Below, piece after piece: positions 23,631 to 33,846 of a stretch of DNA of 64,000 nucleotides. Positions within the stretch are counted from its first letter, which is position 1. Every line of letters begins with the position of its first letter. Origin of the DNA: Lasiodiplodia sp. COLG20 (taxonomy: Eukaryota > Ascomycota > Dothideomycetes > Botryosphaeriales > Botryosphaeriaceae); assembly GCA_009801085.1 (NCBI GenBank), contig VNWV01000001.1, forward strand, positions 7,068,001-7,132,000. Reading direction: 5' to 3'. Below the pieces are notes generated by a model, which was not told the DNA's origin, ran no database searches, and was given only the letters and a program-made list of their open reading frames with translations. The position numbers and the translations under genes were made by a program.

Positions 23631-24172
23631 GCGGGCTTCCAACGATCTACTCTACGCTTCCGAGTGACTTCAATTCGTTTCGTCGACTCGCGCCAGCAAT
23701 ACTCTACGTTCAGTACTACTTTCTAGTAATATTTTTGAGTCTTGCTTTTCACGCTTTTGCTGGTTCATAGGGATTTCGCATGATGGGTAATGTGACTGGA
23801 CACGAGGCAGTGTTTGAACGTCTGGGAGAGGGGTAATGTGGCCAGACCGTCCGTCTTTTTGTGCTTTTTGCCCAGCATATGTAGTTTTCCTACATAGTTT
23901 CAGCATCTTTTCGCGAAGACGTATATCGTACAAATATTTGCTGAATCAAATAGGCTCATTCGCTCTTAAGCTGTTCCCACCAACGCCGTGATATCATGTT
24001 CTTCGCCAGCTGTTTTCTTCAATTCGCTTGAAAGTCTATAGCGATGGTGAAGGTTCCCAACTTCCCAATGGATTTCTCCATTATCCAGCGCGTATGGCTC
24101 GGTCGGATTGGGTTCGAATCACCCCCCAGTTCAGCGCGCAAGGAAGCTCCGCGGTTCTGCGGTTCCGACCGC
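23631..24172. other. convergent intergenic region
   Basis: Tail-to-tail spacer between the coiled-coil gene and bL33m. It holds presumptive 3' UTRs and no gene. A GGTTCGAATC motif near 24,110 resembles a tRNA B box but has no pairing T stem. Confidence 0.5.
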
Positions 24173-24913
24173 TCATTTTCCGCGCTTCTGCTCGAGGAAG
24201 AGGACTTGCTTCCGCACTATAACACCCGGTGTCAGCGTTCCATCTGGCTTTTTTCTCTCTTTTTCTTAATTGAAGGATCTTTCGCCCGTCTTCTGTCTTC
24301 CTCCACATGCAGACCGATTCCGACGTTCCTCTCTCCCTTGAATCCCAGCCCAGATCTGATAATTCCCTCCCACACACACCCACGCACGCGCTCTCCCCCA
24401 ACAATCTTTTTTTTTTTTTTTGCCTTCTCCCCTTCCCTCCGCCATTTCTTTCTTTCTTCCTTCCTCCGGCAAAGGAAAAAGTTGGAGATAGACACGTACC
24501 GACTGGATCGTACTTGAGCATGCTGAGCGGGCGGTGCTGGCGCGGGCGCACGAACGTCTTGTAGTAGCCCGTCATGGCCATGGAGATGAGGCGGACGGCG
24601 ATGGTGCGGGATTTCTCTGTTTCGGAGGGGAACAATGGTCAGCGGCGTGTTCGTCTTTCCTTCCTTCCTTCTAGCTCTCCTCTCTTCCTTCGAGTTCTGG
24701 TGTTTTGGAGAGGAATTGGGGGTGTGTATGAGGGTATCGCGGGCGCAGCGGCGTCGCGCGAGCTGTAATGCGTGGGTAGGGCGGACGATGGTGCGTGGGT
24801 GGATTGTGCGTGTTCTTGAGGCCATTGCGGGATGGAAGGCAGGCGGCGCGACGCGACGCGGCGACAGTGGAGGGAGAAAGCGGGGCGCGGTTTGACGTAC
24901 GTTTCTTCGCCAT
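24173..24913 (-). CDS. MRPL39: mitochondrial large-subunit ribosomal protein bL33m
   Basis: Three exons (24901-24913, 24500-24616, 24173-24216) assemble into 57 residues beginning [19 protein letters not shown], continuing [19 protein letters not shown] and [19 protein letters not shown]. This is the full-length mitochondrial/bacterial L33 family, including the [11 protein letters not shown] core and the LFLEQKR C-terminus. It is an rRNA-binding protein of the mitochondrial 54S subunit. The zinc-binding cysteines of some bacterial L33 proteins are absent, as usual for mitochondria. The first exon is only 13 nt (four codons plus one base), and the two introns are about 284 and 283 bp, long for this genome. 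Intron 2 contains a run of about 16 T on the plus strand. Phases fit at both junctions (C+AG and G+TG). Confidence 0.93.
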
Positions 24914-25474
24914 GTTGATGGGCCTTTGGGGGGGCTTGACGTTGCGGGTTGGGCGGAGGTTTGCGGCGAACTGCTGCTGCGATACTCGAGAGGATTGACG
25001 GGCGCCCGGGGAAATGCCGAAGTGTGGTCCGTGCCCGGAGTGTCGGCGATTCGCGGGGCAGTTGCGCCGACTACCTGTCATGGTCGAGGTGATGGTGAGG
25101 GATGTTGGAGAGAGCTGTCGTCGGCCGCCGGAAATGATATGGAGTCGGTCGGACTGTGGGAGTGTGTGGAGCGGCCTGCCTGGCGATTGGTCGCTGTCGG
25201 GGTTGGTAACCTGGCATGACACCTTGGGCGGTTGGAGCAGCGATGGAAGAGGCCACTGCTGGGGAGGTGGGGATGGATAAGTTGCTGCTCAGATCTGATG
25301 AGTATCGAAGATTTGTTATGCATTTGTGTGCTTTTCTTTGGTCTTCATGGTGTGGCTTAACAATGCTCATACTTTTCACTCATCCTTCCTCGCCTAATGT
25401 CTCCATTATTCGCCCACTATCTACCGCTCATTAGTGTTCGGTGAATGGAGAGCCATTTCAACCGCTTAACACTT
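24914..25474. other. intergenic, 5' flank of bL33m
   Basis: About 560 bp holding the presumptive bL33m promoter, up to the start of the duplicated 2EXR unit. Frames on both strands overlap and have low-complexity composition. No gene is recognised. Confidence 0.45.
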
Positions 25475-27014
25475 GCTCTTTGGTTGCTTACCAGTGTTAT
25501 CCTAGGTTGTTCGCTCACCGGGTGGTCCGCTCTGTCACAAAACAATGCTCCTGCTTCGTGCCTACTTAAGCCGACTGCCTCTAGTACACTTAATCTACGA
25601 CACACCTTCCGACCAAGCTTCGTTTAGCCTACCGACGGAAACCAACACCATACCTCCCAAATGGTACAGTTGCAGGTGGGTCAAACCTTGGGTTTCATGG
25701 AGCTCCCCGCGGAACTCCGCCTGATCGTGTACCAATACCTTCTCCGATCGGAAAGGCCCTTCGAGCTCTGGCCCGGACTCTACGAAGTTGACGCTACGTG
25801 GAGTCACTATGCCAGCTTCACCAGGATCGCTCTGCCTGTACTCCGCTTGAGCAAGAAGATCCACAGCGAAGCCGCAGCGGTATTCTACGGCGAGAACGAG
25901 TTTCGTTTCAGCGGCACTGGCGCGTACCTCGTGTGCAAGTCATTCTTCGTGACGATCGGCGATAGCAACGTGCGCTTCTTGCGCAAACTGACGCTCCCCA
26001 TTCCTGCTATTTTGGGAGCGGAATGCGCATCATGGGAAGTTGATGATATTGAAAAGGACATCTCCCACAAGATCGAACGTTGTGGCATGGTTCGCCCATA
26101 CCAAAACATATCCTTCAGCGACTCGCTTGACGCCGTCGACAGCGTCATCAAGACTTTGCATCAACTTGCAAAAGACGAGGTCGGTATCGCCCTCAAAGAG
26201 CTGCAGCTAATCGTCCCTTGTACGTTGTACTATTACAAAGACCAAGAGCATGAGAACGAGAAGTTGTGTCGCGACGTCAATCGTCTGAAGGGCTCTAACA
26301 AGGATCTACGTATCTCTCTAGTCCTTCACCACCATGGATTCTTCAGGAAGATGAAGCAAGTCTACGGACACGCGGATGATTTCGATTACGATGGTATGCC
26401 CATCCAGGACCAATGCCGGTCCGGTAGGGCCGACCGTGCCTGGCTCTTGAACATCGCGACGGACTTGGACTGGTCCCTTCGCGAATGCTACGGCCTCGAC
26501 GACGAACATGGTGGATATCAGGTCGTGGACGCTGGCTCCATCGTGGACGACACGGTCACGGGCTGGACTGTTTCAGAGCCCGGCCCGGACTCTGGTTCGG
26601 ATTGAGAGGTTAAGGCTGTCAGGCCGTGTGTGTGTGTGTTTCCGGGTTTCAACTTTCAGGCAGTGAATTTCAAGGGATAGTTTAGGCACAATCCACATAG
26701 CGTGAAGTATAGAATAGACACAATCATATTAGGCTTGCCTATTGATCGAAGTAGCCTCACTGCATGGACCACAAGACAATTCACAGGTATTAGCGGGCAG
26801 TTCAGGCCTGAGTACGTTTCTTGAGCGCACCGAAGCTGTGAAAACGTTTAGGGTTCCATGTAGCTTCGGTTATTGTTTTCTTCGGAGTAGGGCACGTACT
26901 CGGAGCCTGTGTGCGCTGGGCTTCCGAGAGGCACCAACGCTTAGGCCAAATCTACCAGGGCTATTCTCAGGAAGACTTTGCTAACGCATAATCATAACAT
27001 AATGGTCCATCCAA
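25475..27014 (+). repeat. tandem duplication, unit A (2EXR gene with flanks)
   Basis: This stretch matches unit B (27060-28990) along its whole length by eye. Shared blocks include the promoter (CTCTAGTACACTTAA against CTCAAGTACACTTAA; the ACACACCTTCCG block; GGAAACCAACACCAT against GGAAACCGACACCAT), the coding region, the AATTTCAAGGGA block after the stop, and a closing block (CTGGGCTTCCGAGAGG against CTGGGTTCCCGAGAGG; ATGGTCCATCCAA against ATGGTCCGTCAAA). The boundaries are approximate. Confidence 0.75.
25661..26605 (+). CDS. 2EXR-domain protein, 5'-truncated tandem copy
   Basis: One exon, 314 residues. The 2EXR module sits at residues 10-95: LGFMELPAELRLIVYQYLL, then VLRLSKKIHSEAAAVFYGEN, EFRFSG. 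The C-terminal family block is WSLRECYGLDDEHGGYQV, then DTVTGW. Compared with the downstream copy, the original start codon has become ATA (ACACCATACC), and about 360 bp carrying the rest of exon 1, exon 2 and most of intron 2 is missing. The old splice acceptor survives as TTGCAG at 25,669-25,674, and a new ATG eight bases upstream of it opens the frame. The intact frame suggests the gene may still be translated without the N-terminal ~91 residues of its paralogue. 2EXR proteins are common, expanded and functionally uncharacterised in filamentous fungi. Confidence 0.72.
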   Translation: MVQLQVGQTLGFMELPAELRLIVYQYLLRSERPFELWPGLYEVDATWSHYASFTRIALPVLRLSKKIHSEAAAVFYGENEFRFSGTGAYLVCKSFFVTIGDSNVRFLRKLTLPIPAILGAECASWEVDDIEKDISHKIERCGMVRPYQNISFSDSLDAVDSVIKTLHQLAKDEVGIALKELQLIVPCTLYYYKDQEHENEKLCRDVNRLKGSNKDLRISLVLHHHGFFRKMKQVYGHADDFDYDGMPIQDQCRSGRADRAWLLNIATDLDWSLRECYGLDDEHGGYQVVDAGSIVDDTVTGWTVSEPGPDSGSD

Positions 27015-27059
27015 TGTATGCTAAGCCTCAGGGATCCACCACTCAGCATTTGATCTCTG

Positions 27060-28990
27060 CTCGTTTACTAGTGTTATCCCGGGTTGGCCGTTCGCCGGTG
27101 TTATCCCTGGTTGCCCGGACACCGGGTTGTCCCCTCCGTTATGAGGCGCTGCTACTGTCCTATTTAAGCCCACCGCCTCAAGTACACTTAAACTCCGACA
27201 CACCTTCCGCCCGAGCTTTGTCTGGCCTGCTGGCGGAAACCGACACCATGGCGTCCGGTGTCACTACGCAAAGCCTCCTGCGGTATGTTTTGGTCCGCAC
27301 TGTCAACCTTGCCCATGCTTACCTGAAGCTGTAGTCAGCTCCAATGCGATATGATCGACACCGACTTCGACTCGGCCCTGTTTCGGTCCCTTGTGTACGG
27401 CGCCAACAAGGTCATCCATGACCCGAACCTCAAGTTAAGGTCCTGGCTGTTGGAGGATTGGCACTTTACAAAGTGCGCGTACCCGGCTTGGTCTGTGAAC
27501 GAGCCCAAGGACGTCCAGGAGTATTCGGATTTCCCGGTCCTCTACCTTGAGCGCAAGTACGCTCAACCATGCGTAAGCACATCCATCGCCTTTCACCTTT
27601 GACGCATCACTAATCCACTTGCAGAAGCGCCAGACCATTGGCTTTATGGAGCTACCTCCGGAACTGCGCCTGATGGTCTACCAGCTCCTCCTTCGTTCGG
27701 ATACACCCTTTGAGCTCTGGTCCGGTATCTGGGAGTCCCGCAATGCCACTTGGTCCCACTTCGCTCGCTACAATGACGTGCTCCACATGCTTCGTCTAAG
27801 CAAGCAGATACGCAACGAAGCGACTTCTGTCTTCTGGGGAGAGAACGAGTTTCGAATGAGCGCCCACAACTCATTCATCGTGTGCGACACGTTCTTCCAC
27901 ACCATTGGTCACTTCAATGTGCGATTCTTGCGCAAATTGACTCTGGACATGTCCCTGGGCTATGACAGCGTCTATCTCCACTCCCCTCGGCACCAAAAGG
28001 GAGCCATCAAGCTAATTGCCGATCGAGGCATGACCGCCCGGTATCCCGACAATATTGACTACTCCATGGACGTGGACGCTGTGATCGGTGTCTTATGCAC
28101 GTTTCATCGACTCGCCAACGGCGGCGGCGTCGACCTCAAGGAGCTACAGCTACTCTGGCCTTGCGGGGCGTGGCCCGGTCAAGAAAAAGTTGAGGACCGC
28201 CTCCACTACGTCAATGATCTCAAGGAGTCCATCGAGGATCTACGCATCTCATTGATCCTTTACCATGGACATTTCGGCTTTGAGGATAACAAGCAACAGT
28301 ACGGACGCTCAGACAACTGGCAGGCCGGCGTGAATTGCAGGGACAGTAGACGTGACAACACCTGGCTCCTGGACGCCGCGTTGGAAATGGGCTGGTTGCT
28401 CCGAGAGTGGTACGGCCTCGACGACAAACACGGTGGATATACAGTCTTAGAGCCTGGTGCCATCAAGGATGATACGGTCACTGGCTGGTTTGGCTCGTAC
28501 TTGAGCTCGGACTCGGACTCGGACTCTGATTCTAATTGAGAGGTCAAGGGTGCAAGGCTGTGGGATGTGTATGTGCGTGTGTGTGAGTGTGGATTTCAGG
28601 CTGTGAATTTCAAGGGACGATTCAGGCACGGTTCAGATAGCTTCGAATAAAAATTTGGACAAAATCATCTTGTGCTTCCTTGCTCATGAGTCTACTACGC
28701 TTGTATTGATTGAAGCAGCGTCATCACATGAACTATAAGATTGCTCCTGGGTATTTTTCTGACAATTCTATCCAAGCACGTTTCATCTGCAGGTTAAAGC
28801 TATTCGTAGATTAAGAATTCCGAGCAGCTTTTTTTTTTGTTTTACTCTTTATCTCTTGAACCTGAGAATTTGTTTAAATCTTGCATGCGCTGGGTTCCCG
28901 AGAGGACACCAAAGCTTCGACAAATTCTAGCAGAGCTAACTTCACAGTAATATCTTGCTAGCGCATGACAGTAACACGATGGTCCGTCAA
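27060..28990 (+). repeat. tandem duplication, unit B (2EXR gene with flanks)
   Basis: Downstream partner of the unit at 25475-27014, in the same orientation. It keeps the two 5' exons that unit A has lost. A GT-rich simple stretch follows both stop codons (26,620 and 28,570). The boundaries are approximate. Confidence 0.75.
27248..28539 (+). CDS. 2EXR-domain protein, full-length tandem copy
   Basis: Three exons (27248-27282, 27335-27572, 27625-28539) with agreeing phases give 395 residues starting MASGVTTQSLLRQLQ. The N-terminal part includes DFPVLYLERKYAQPC just before the second intron. The 2EXR module follows at about 92-185: IGFMELPPELRLMVYQLLL, then LHMLRLSKQIRNEATSVF, WGENEFRMS. The C-terminal block WLLREWYGLDDKHGGYTV and an SDSDSDSDSN tail close the protein. 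The intron just before the 2EXR module also occurs, in the same phase, in the paralogue at 48253-49468. 2EXR resembles F-box-adjacent fungal modules, but no catalytic residues can be named. Function is unknown. Confidence 0.82.
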
Positions 28991-30774
28991 ATATACGACT
29001 ACTAAGACCGGCGGATGCTGTGCTTATTTATTTTGCCGGCTCGCGGCACGAACACTAAACCCATTAAGGAGTTCATTATAGAGGTACTTTTGCGTAAAGT
29101 GTAGAGACTAGTCTGCTTCCGTTATTAACCAATTTGAATTCCGAGGCACATAAAGGCAAAAGAGGGGTGCATGAATCCATATCAAGGGTAAACTTGGCCG
29201 CAATAACGCATGTACGGCGAAGTAAGCCAAGGCGATCAGATCATCAAAGCCATTCAATGGCTTTCTACGATGTTTGTTGGTACTTAGGACGGCTCTAATT
29301 TCGGATGAGGCTATGGCTATTTCTACCTCCAGTCTCTTTCGCTCTAGACGGCTCACTCGAATACATCACAGACACGTTCATTTTCAATCCTACATGCATA
29401 ATGCGACCATATGGACCTCAGTCACTCAGACTCCTTACACGTAGACTATTCAATTTGTGGCGAGCTTGGGAAACTGGTTTCACCCTCGCGCAAGACCGGA
29501 TGACAAAGAAATGTCCAGAATACTCACTACACTGCATGATTACAGTCAAGTTTACTAGTTTGTAAGCATATTTGCAAACTGCATCGTGCCAAAACCAAAA
29601 GCCTTCACATTGAATACGGCTAAGACAACACTACGAGCACAGTTATAGACATCTGCTGGTTGACAATTGTCTCGTGACGTTCAGGGATTGCGAAAATCAA
29701 AACATCCTCACTCCGATCGCACTGGGCTGGTGGATTGCAGATGACGTATCAGATTGTGCTCAGCCATGGGGTAAATTGCTACTTGATGACCATTGCCTGC
29801 TTGCAGGACCACCAACTGAGGAAGAGTGGATTGGAGGTGCTGCAGATAATGGACTACTGGTATTTCGCAAATACTGCCAGTATTTGGACGATTCTGGGTC
29901 GAAACAAACAAGATCGACATGAGTTGCAGAGGCACCAGAAGTTGCAGCCTGGTGAGCAATCATACAACAAACAATCGCGAGAAATGTCTGCCAAGAGCGA
30001 CTCCCGGATTTCAGGTTTTGGGCGGAGCACCGGGAACCCCAGTTTTCCTAGTAGTTTCCCCAACAGTGAATTTTGACCTTCGATGTAAGTACGGTGTGTC
30101 ATGGCGTCTTATATGGCCATCAAATATGTTTGAAATTGGGCGGCCGTATCTATAATGGAATCAAGTAGTTTCTAATGGCATTACCTGGACCATGCTCCAA
30201 GATTGAATAACAAATGGCGTGTAAGATACTAGAAAAAGTCCAATTCGGATTTCCGTAGTCTAGCTCGCAGGTGTTTGTGACAACGATCCCTACGGCGTGA
30301 CTTTGGAAAGGAAAGCATTCTCTGTTTGTATGTGTGTTTGAAAATCAATCCGATTGTTGACCTACTTGCAACACATTACAGTGTTTGACCATTTCCCCAC
30401 CGACCATAAAAAGACCTCCGGTACCCAGAAAAATAGCTTCCAGCACAAGCGCTCGCCTTGACAGCGTTGCAGTACCTGCCCTTCCATCCAGCATCGAGAT
30501 TGCAAAGCGCACAAAGTATTCAGTTGCAGATGCGTCTCCATTTACGATATTACAGAAGTCCTTTTGTTAGCTGCCGTTCCGACCACAATGTCTGCGAATA
30601 TCCTGTACTACGATTCCTTGTTCCAAAATTTCCGTTTCGACACACTTCCTCATCAGCGCAAGGTATGAAGGACTGTACCCGCATGCTGCAATACCAAAAG
30701 ACTAATTGCCCATCTGGACCTTCTAGCAACGGCTGAGTCTGCTAGATCGCAAAGCTGCTATGTGTAATCCAAGC
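28540..30774. other. accessory intergenic DNA
   Basis: The first 450 bp is the 3' flank shared with unit A. After that only short, unrelated frames are seen. A frame at 30,587-30,655 (MSANILYYDSLFQNF) resembles a 2EXR exon preceding the relic downstream, but this is weak. Confidence 0.4.
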
Positions 30775-30965
30775 TCACCCTCCATGTGCTCTGGTTGAGC
30801 AAGCGCCTGGCCGGAGGCAGTTCAAGAAATCAATTCTCAAGTCTGTGAGGGACTTTTTTTCTGGGAGTCGGCAGACACGTGAAGCAGCTTTGGTCTTCTA
30901 TGGAGAGATCGAATTTCGGAAGAGCACTATTGAATTATTCAATGTGTGCTGCGTTTGCATTGCTG
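30775..30965 (+). pseudogene. 2EXR-gene relic
   Basis: Translated fragments match the 2EXR family but lie in different frames with stops between them. LTLHVLWLSKRLA (about 30,775-30,812) corresponds to the LHMLRLSKQIR block. RQTREAALVFYGEIEFRK (30,869-30,922) corresponds to IRNEATSVFWGENEFR. The spacing between them is too long and includes a TGA, so the copy is dead. It is in the same orientation as the two tandem copies. Confidence 0.55.
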
Positions 30966-31595
30966 CCACTGATGCTGTGCAGCTTGCACATATTTTACGA
31001 CCTTCTCGCTGAGCGTTCACAAATGATCAGCAGCTGCCTAACCCCATGGTACAGTTAGCCGTCATGATCTATATCGGTAAGAATACCCCCTCTGCAGGTT
31101 AAGCCCTCGTTCAGGACGGTATCTCACGATGGTGTTACCAGCAGTGTTGCAAGCGCCCAGGAAAACAATACGGCGCATCTGTTCAATCCTCTTCACAACG
31201 TTCCAACATCTGCTGGGCGAGCGCAAGTCAGCGCAGATATGTATATATATATCACCTTCTTTACCTCTTCGCCATTGCGATTTCCCCGTTCAAGCCGGAA
31301 CGGCTGACGGGCGAGGACTCCTCGTCACTGCCCAACACCAATGCAGAAGCGACGGCTCCTGCCGAAGTTGATGACTGGGGCCGTCCGGTGTGCTGGAGAT
31401 GCGAGGAGGCCCTGTCTCGAGGAAGTACTGCGAACTCAACTCCTTACAGCGACATCCGTCACGTCGCAGAAGCCCTCCACCCCGATCCAATGGACCGGCA
31501 CGAGGGATTAGAAGAGGAGTACATTGAGTTAGACCACCCAAAGTTCCCAGAAAACCTGTCATACGATTGCTTGGACTACGTTTGGTGGCGTCGAA

Positions 31596-31898
31596 GTGTT
31601 TTCCGAAAAAAAAGTTGTCCATCCCGATATCGGCGAAGAGGTCGCCGCCGCCCTGGAGCGCCTGGACGTCGACGTTTCCCCGGCTGGGCTGAGAAAATAC
31701 TCAAAGGCTCAGAGAAGCGTGGTAAACAAGCTGCTCAATCTTGCGAGGGCTGTCATCAGGACAAGCGCTTTGAATCACCCTCGCATCATGGCCGCACACG
31801 AGAAGCTGCCCGACAAAGAACTCTTTCTTGAGATGGACAAAGCCAAGCAATCATCTTCAGCTCTTGGAAACTATATAATACGGGAACGGCATGGGTAA
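31596..31898 (+). CDS. hypothetical protein fragment
   Basis: A 100-residue frame with balanced, protein-like composition (VHPDIGEEVAAALERLD, QRSVVNKLLNLARAVIR). It is predicted to be mostly helical. No family is recognised and no upstream exon could be joined. It may be an orphan gene, or part of the degraded material around it. Confidence 0.25.
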   Translation: MFSEKKVVHPDIGEEVAAALERLDVDVSPAGLRKYSKAQRSVVNKLLNLARAVIRTSALNHPRIMAAHEKLPDKELFLEMDKAKQSSSALGNYIIRERHG

Positions 31899-31959
31899 GG
31901 TATGATCAAGCAAAGCTGAAAAGCTGAGATCACTCTCGTCTGGCCGCTGCCGACCCAAC

Positions 31960-32858
31960 TCGGCGCCATGGCGCTTCATCAGTTGGAAACTCCTCCAGAT
32001 CTCGCAATGGCAGACACCGCAAGAGCTTCGAAGCCGTCTCAACCACTCGTCGGTGTCTGCCGTGATGCATCTAAATCGCCACTGGCTGGAGCACCTCCGC
32101 GGGCTCGTATATACCCGGCCGATTCTGAGGTAATATCGAAGTCGAAGTCGCTTTGGTCTATCTTGATGCATCTACGCAATGCCGAAGCTATCCTCCCTGC
32201 ACCTCTTCGCCGCGCTCGGAGACGAATTCACCCTCGACTTCGTCCGCAAGCTCCTGCGCGGCCTGCCAACGACCTTGGAGGAGCTGCACCTCGGCAACAT
32301 GATCATGAGCGTGCCCATCGTCGCTCATTGCCTCAACAAGCACAGACACCAACTGACCGATCTCAGCCTCACCAAGCTCTACCCCGTCGACGAGAGCTGG
32401 ACGACCGTCTTCCGCATGATGCAGGCGTTCCTGCCGCACCTCAAGCGCGCGTACCTGGAGCATCTCTGGGAGCTGCACCCGGAGTTCTCGGACAATCTCC
32501 ACAATCGCGGCCTGGAACTCTCAGATTGTCCAGCGTTGCTGGCCAGAAGCTTGCACAATACCTGTGCTCATCGCTGAATGCACACACCTGGCTGACCAAG
32601 CTGGTCAGCGAGGGAGGGCCTTCAGCTCTTGACCGCATCATCACGCGTGCGACTTGGAACTGCCAGACGGCTACGCCGGATGTTTTCAGCTCGCGATATA
32701 GAGTCGAAGCCTTGTGGAATCAACCTGAAGTTAATCACGCGGAGTTTCGAGAAGAGCTCAAAGTTCTAGTGGTCAGGGATTCCAGCTTTTTCACCAACGA
32801 GAAGCCCGAGGTGTATTTACAATTGTCCGACACGGATTCCGAAGGGTCTCCGTAGAGC
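31960..32858 (+). pseudogene. decayed F-box/LRR-like gene
   Basis: Protein-like sequence is spread over more than one frame. One frame reads QTPQELRSRLNHSSVSAV, then HLNRHWLEHLRGLVYT, hits TAA and TGA near 32,130-32,165, and resumes as MPKLSSLHLFAALGDEF, then TTLEELHLGNMIM and HRHQLTDLSLTKLYP (32,179-32,520). These leucine-rich lines resemble the C-terminal half of fungal F-box proteins. From about 32,520 the coherent frame changes to one reading GQKLAQYLCSSLNAHTWL through to LQLSDTDSEGSP at 32,855. No intron fits these shifts, so frameshifts and stops have probably inactivated the gene. The family assignment is tentative. Confidence 0.4.
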
Positions 32859-32908
32859 AATCACAATTACCTAATATAGATTCTTCCGATGGGTCGCTTC
32901 GTGTCGCC

Positions 32909-33241
32909 TTGTGGATGCAGTCCGTGGGTATTAATATTGCTCACATCAACATATTCACGGACTCAAGGACTGTTCTGAAGCGGGTCGATTGGCATTCCGC
33001 TCACGACCGGCTGGTCACCCACACCGATCCGCTTGTCCGATACACCCAACATATCCACAACCACACAAGGGCACTGATGGCCCGAGGAATTACAGTAACA
33101 CTCCTATGGGTTAAGGCCCATAAGGAGAAGGAGGATCCCAAGTGGGCAGTGGTGGGGAACATGATGGCGGATCGGTTGGCCAAAGAGGCCAGACCGGGAA
33201 AGGTGGTTTGCCTCCGAAGGCTCCTGGATCATGCATTATGA
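32909..33241 (+). pseudogene. RNase H-like domain fragment
   Basis: A 110-residue frame contains NIFTDSRTVLKRVD, then VTLLWVKAHKEKEDPKW and NMMADRLAKEARPG. These match the spacing of the third and fourth acidic positions of RNase HI-type domains: TDS, then an H-containing strand, then N-x-x-A-D-x-L-A-K-x-A. The first two catalytic acidic blocks are not seen upstream. This could be the tail of a retroelement pol gene or a stand-alone RNase H-like gene; no reverse transcriptase is visible nearby. Confidence 0.4.
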
Positions 33242-33764
33242 CTTTTCCGCCGGTACCATACGGACAGGTAAGATTATTATCTCCGTTCCTCTCAGTGTTT
33301 CTATTACTGATGGCTCCATCGTAGGCTACTGGTGTGGCTGCGCCATTCACGACGAGCTCTTCCATTATGCTTGATCGCACGCAACTGAGATTATCTCTGG
33401 AGACCAGTTTGGAAGCATGATTCAACGGTAATCCAACTGATCAGCTTGAGTGGGATGAACGAATCTGCGTGCGCAGAATGCCACCAGCATGATACTACTC
33501 TCTATATATTTTTCAGGTACTGACCCAACAACCCTTTTCCCATCTGCCTGAGCCACAGCTAACCTCCCGTGTAGAATTACGCTCGACTTCGAGTCGCCCA
33601 CCACGAAGCGGGCCAAGAGTGAACCAGCTTCGCCGACATCTCTCCAGATCACCACTTCTCCCTGACAGAGACCGCACGCTCGCACAGTAAAGAGCTCCCG
33701 CAGGATGAAGAAAGTGCAACGTCTAGTTCAGCCTATCGATCAAGCTCGAGTACCAAGACACTTG
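33242..33764. other. accessory DNA between relics
   Basis: About 520 bp without a recognisable gene. A possible intron (GTAAGA near 33,268, TAG near 33,324) would join two short frames that follow the RNase H-like fragment, but the model is weak. Confidence 0.3.
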
Positions 33765-33846
33765 GACATGGGTTGGTCACTGAAAGAAGTGCACGGCCTC
33801 GACGACGATCATGGACGGTATAAGGTCTTGGATGCTGGTACTTGGC
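33765..33846 (+). pseudogene. 2EXR-gene relic, C-terminal block
   Basis: An isolated frame reads DMGWSLKEVHGLDDDHGR, then YKVLDAGTW. This is the conserved C-terminal block of the 2EXR genes at 25661-26605 (WSLRECYGLDDEHGGYQV) and 27248-28539. Nothing of the rest of the gene is in place around it, so it is a fragment. Confidence 0.65.

Noticed and set aside
24095..24125. GGTTCGAATC resembling a tRNA B box
   Set aside because: The flanking five bases do not pair into a T stem, and no A box or acceptor stem is present upstream.
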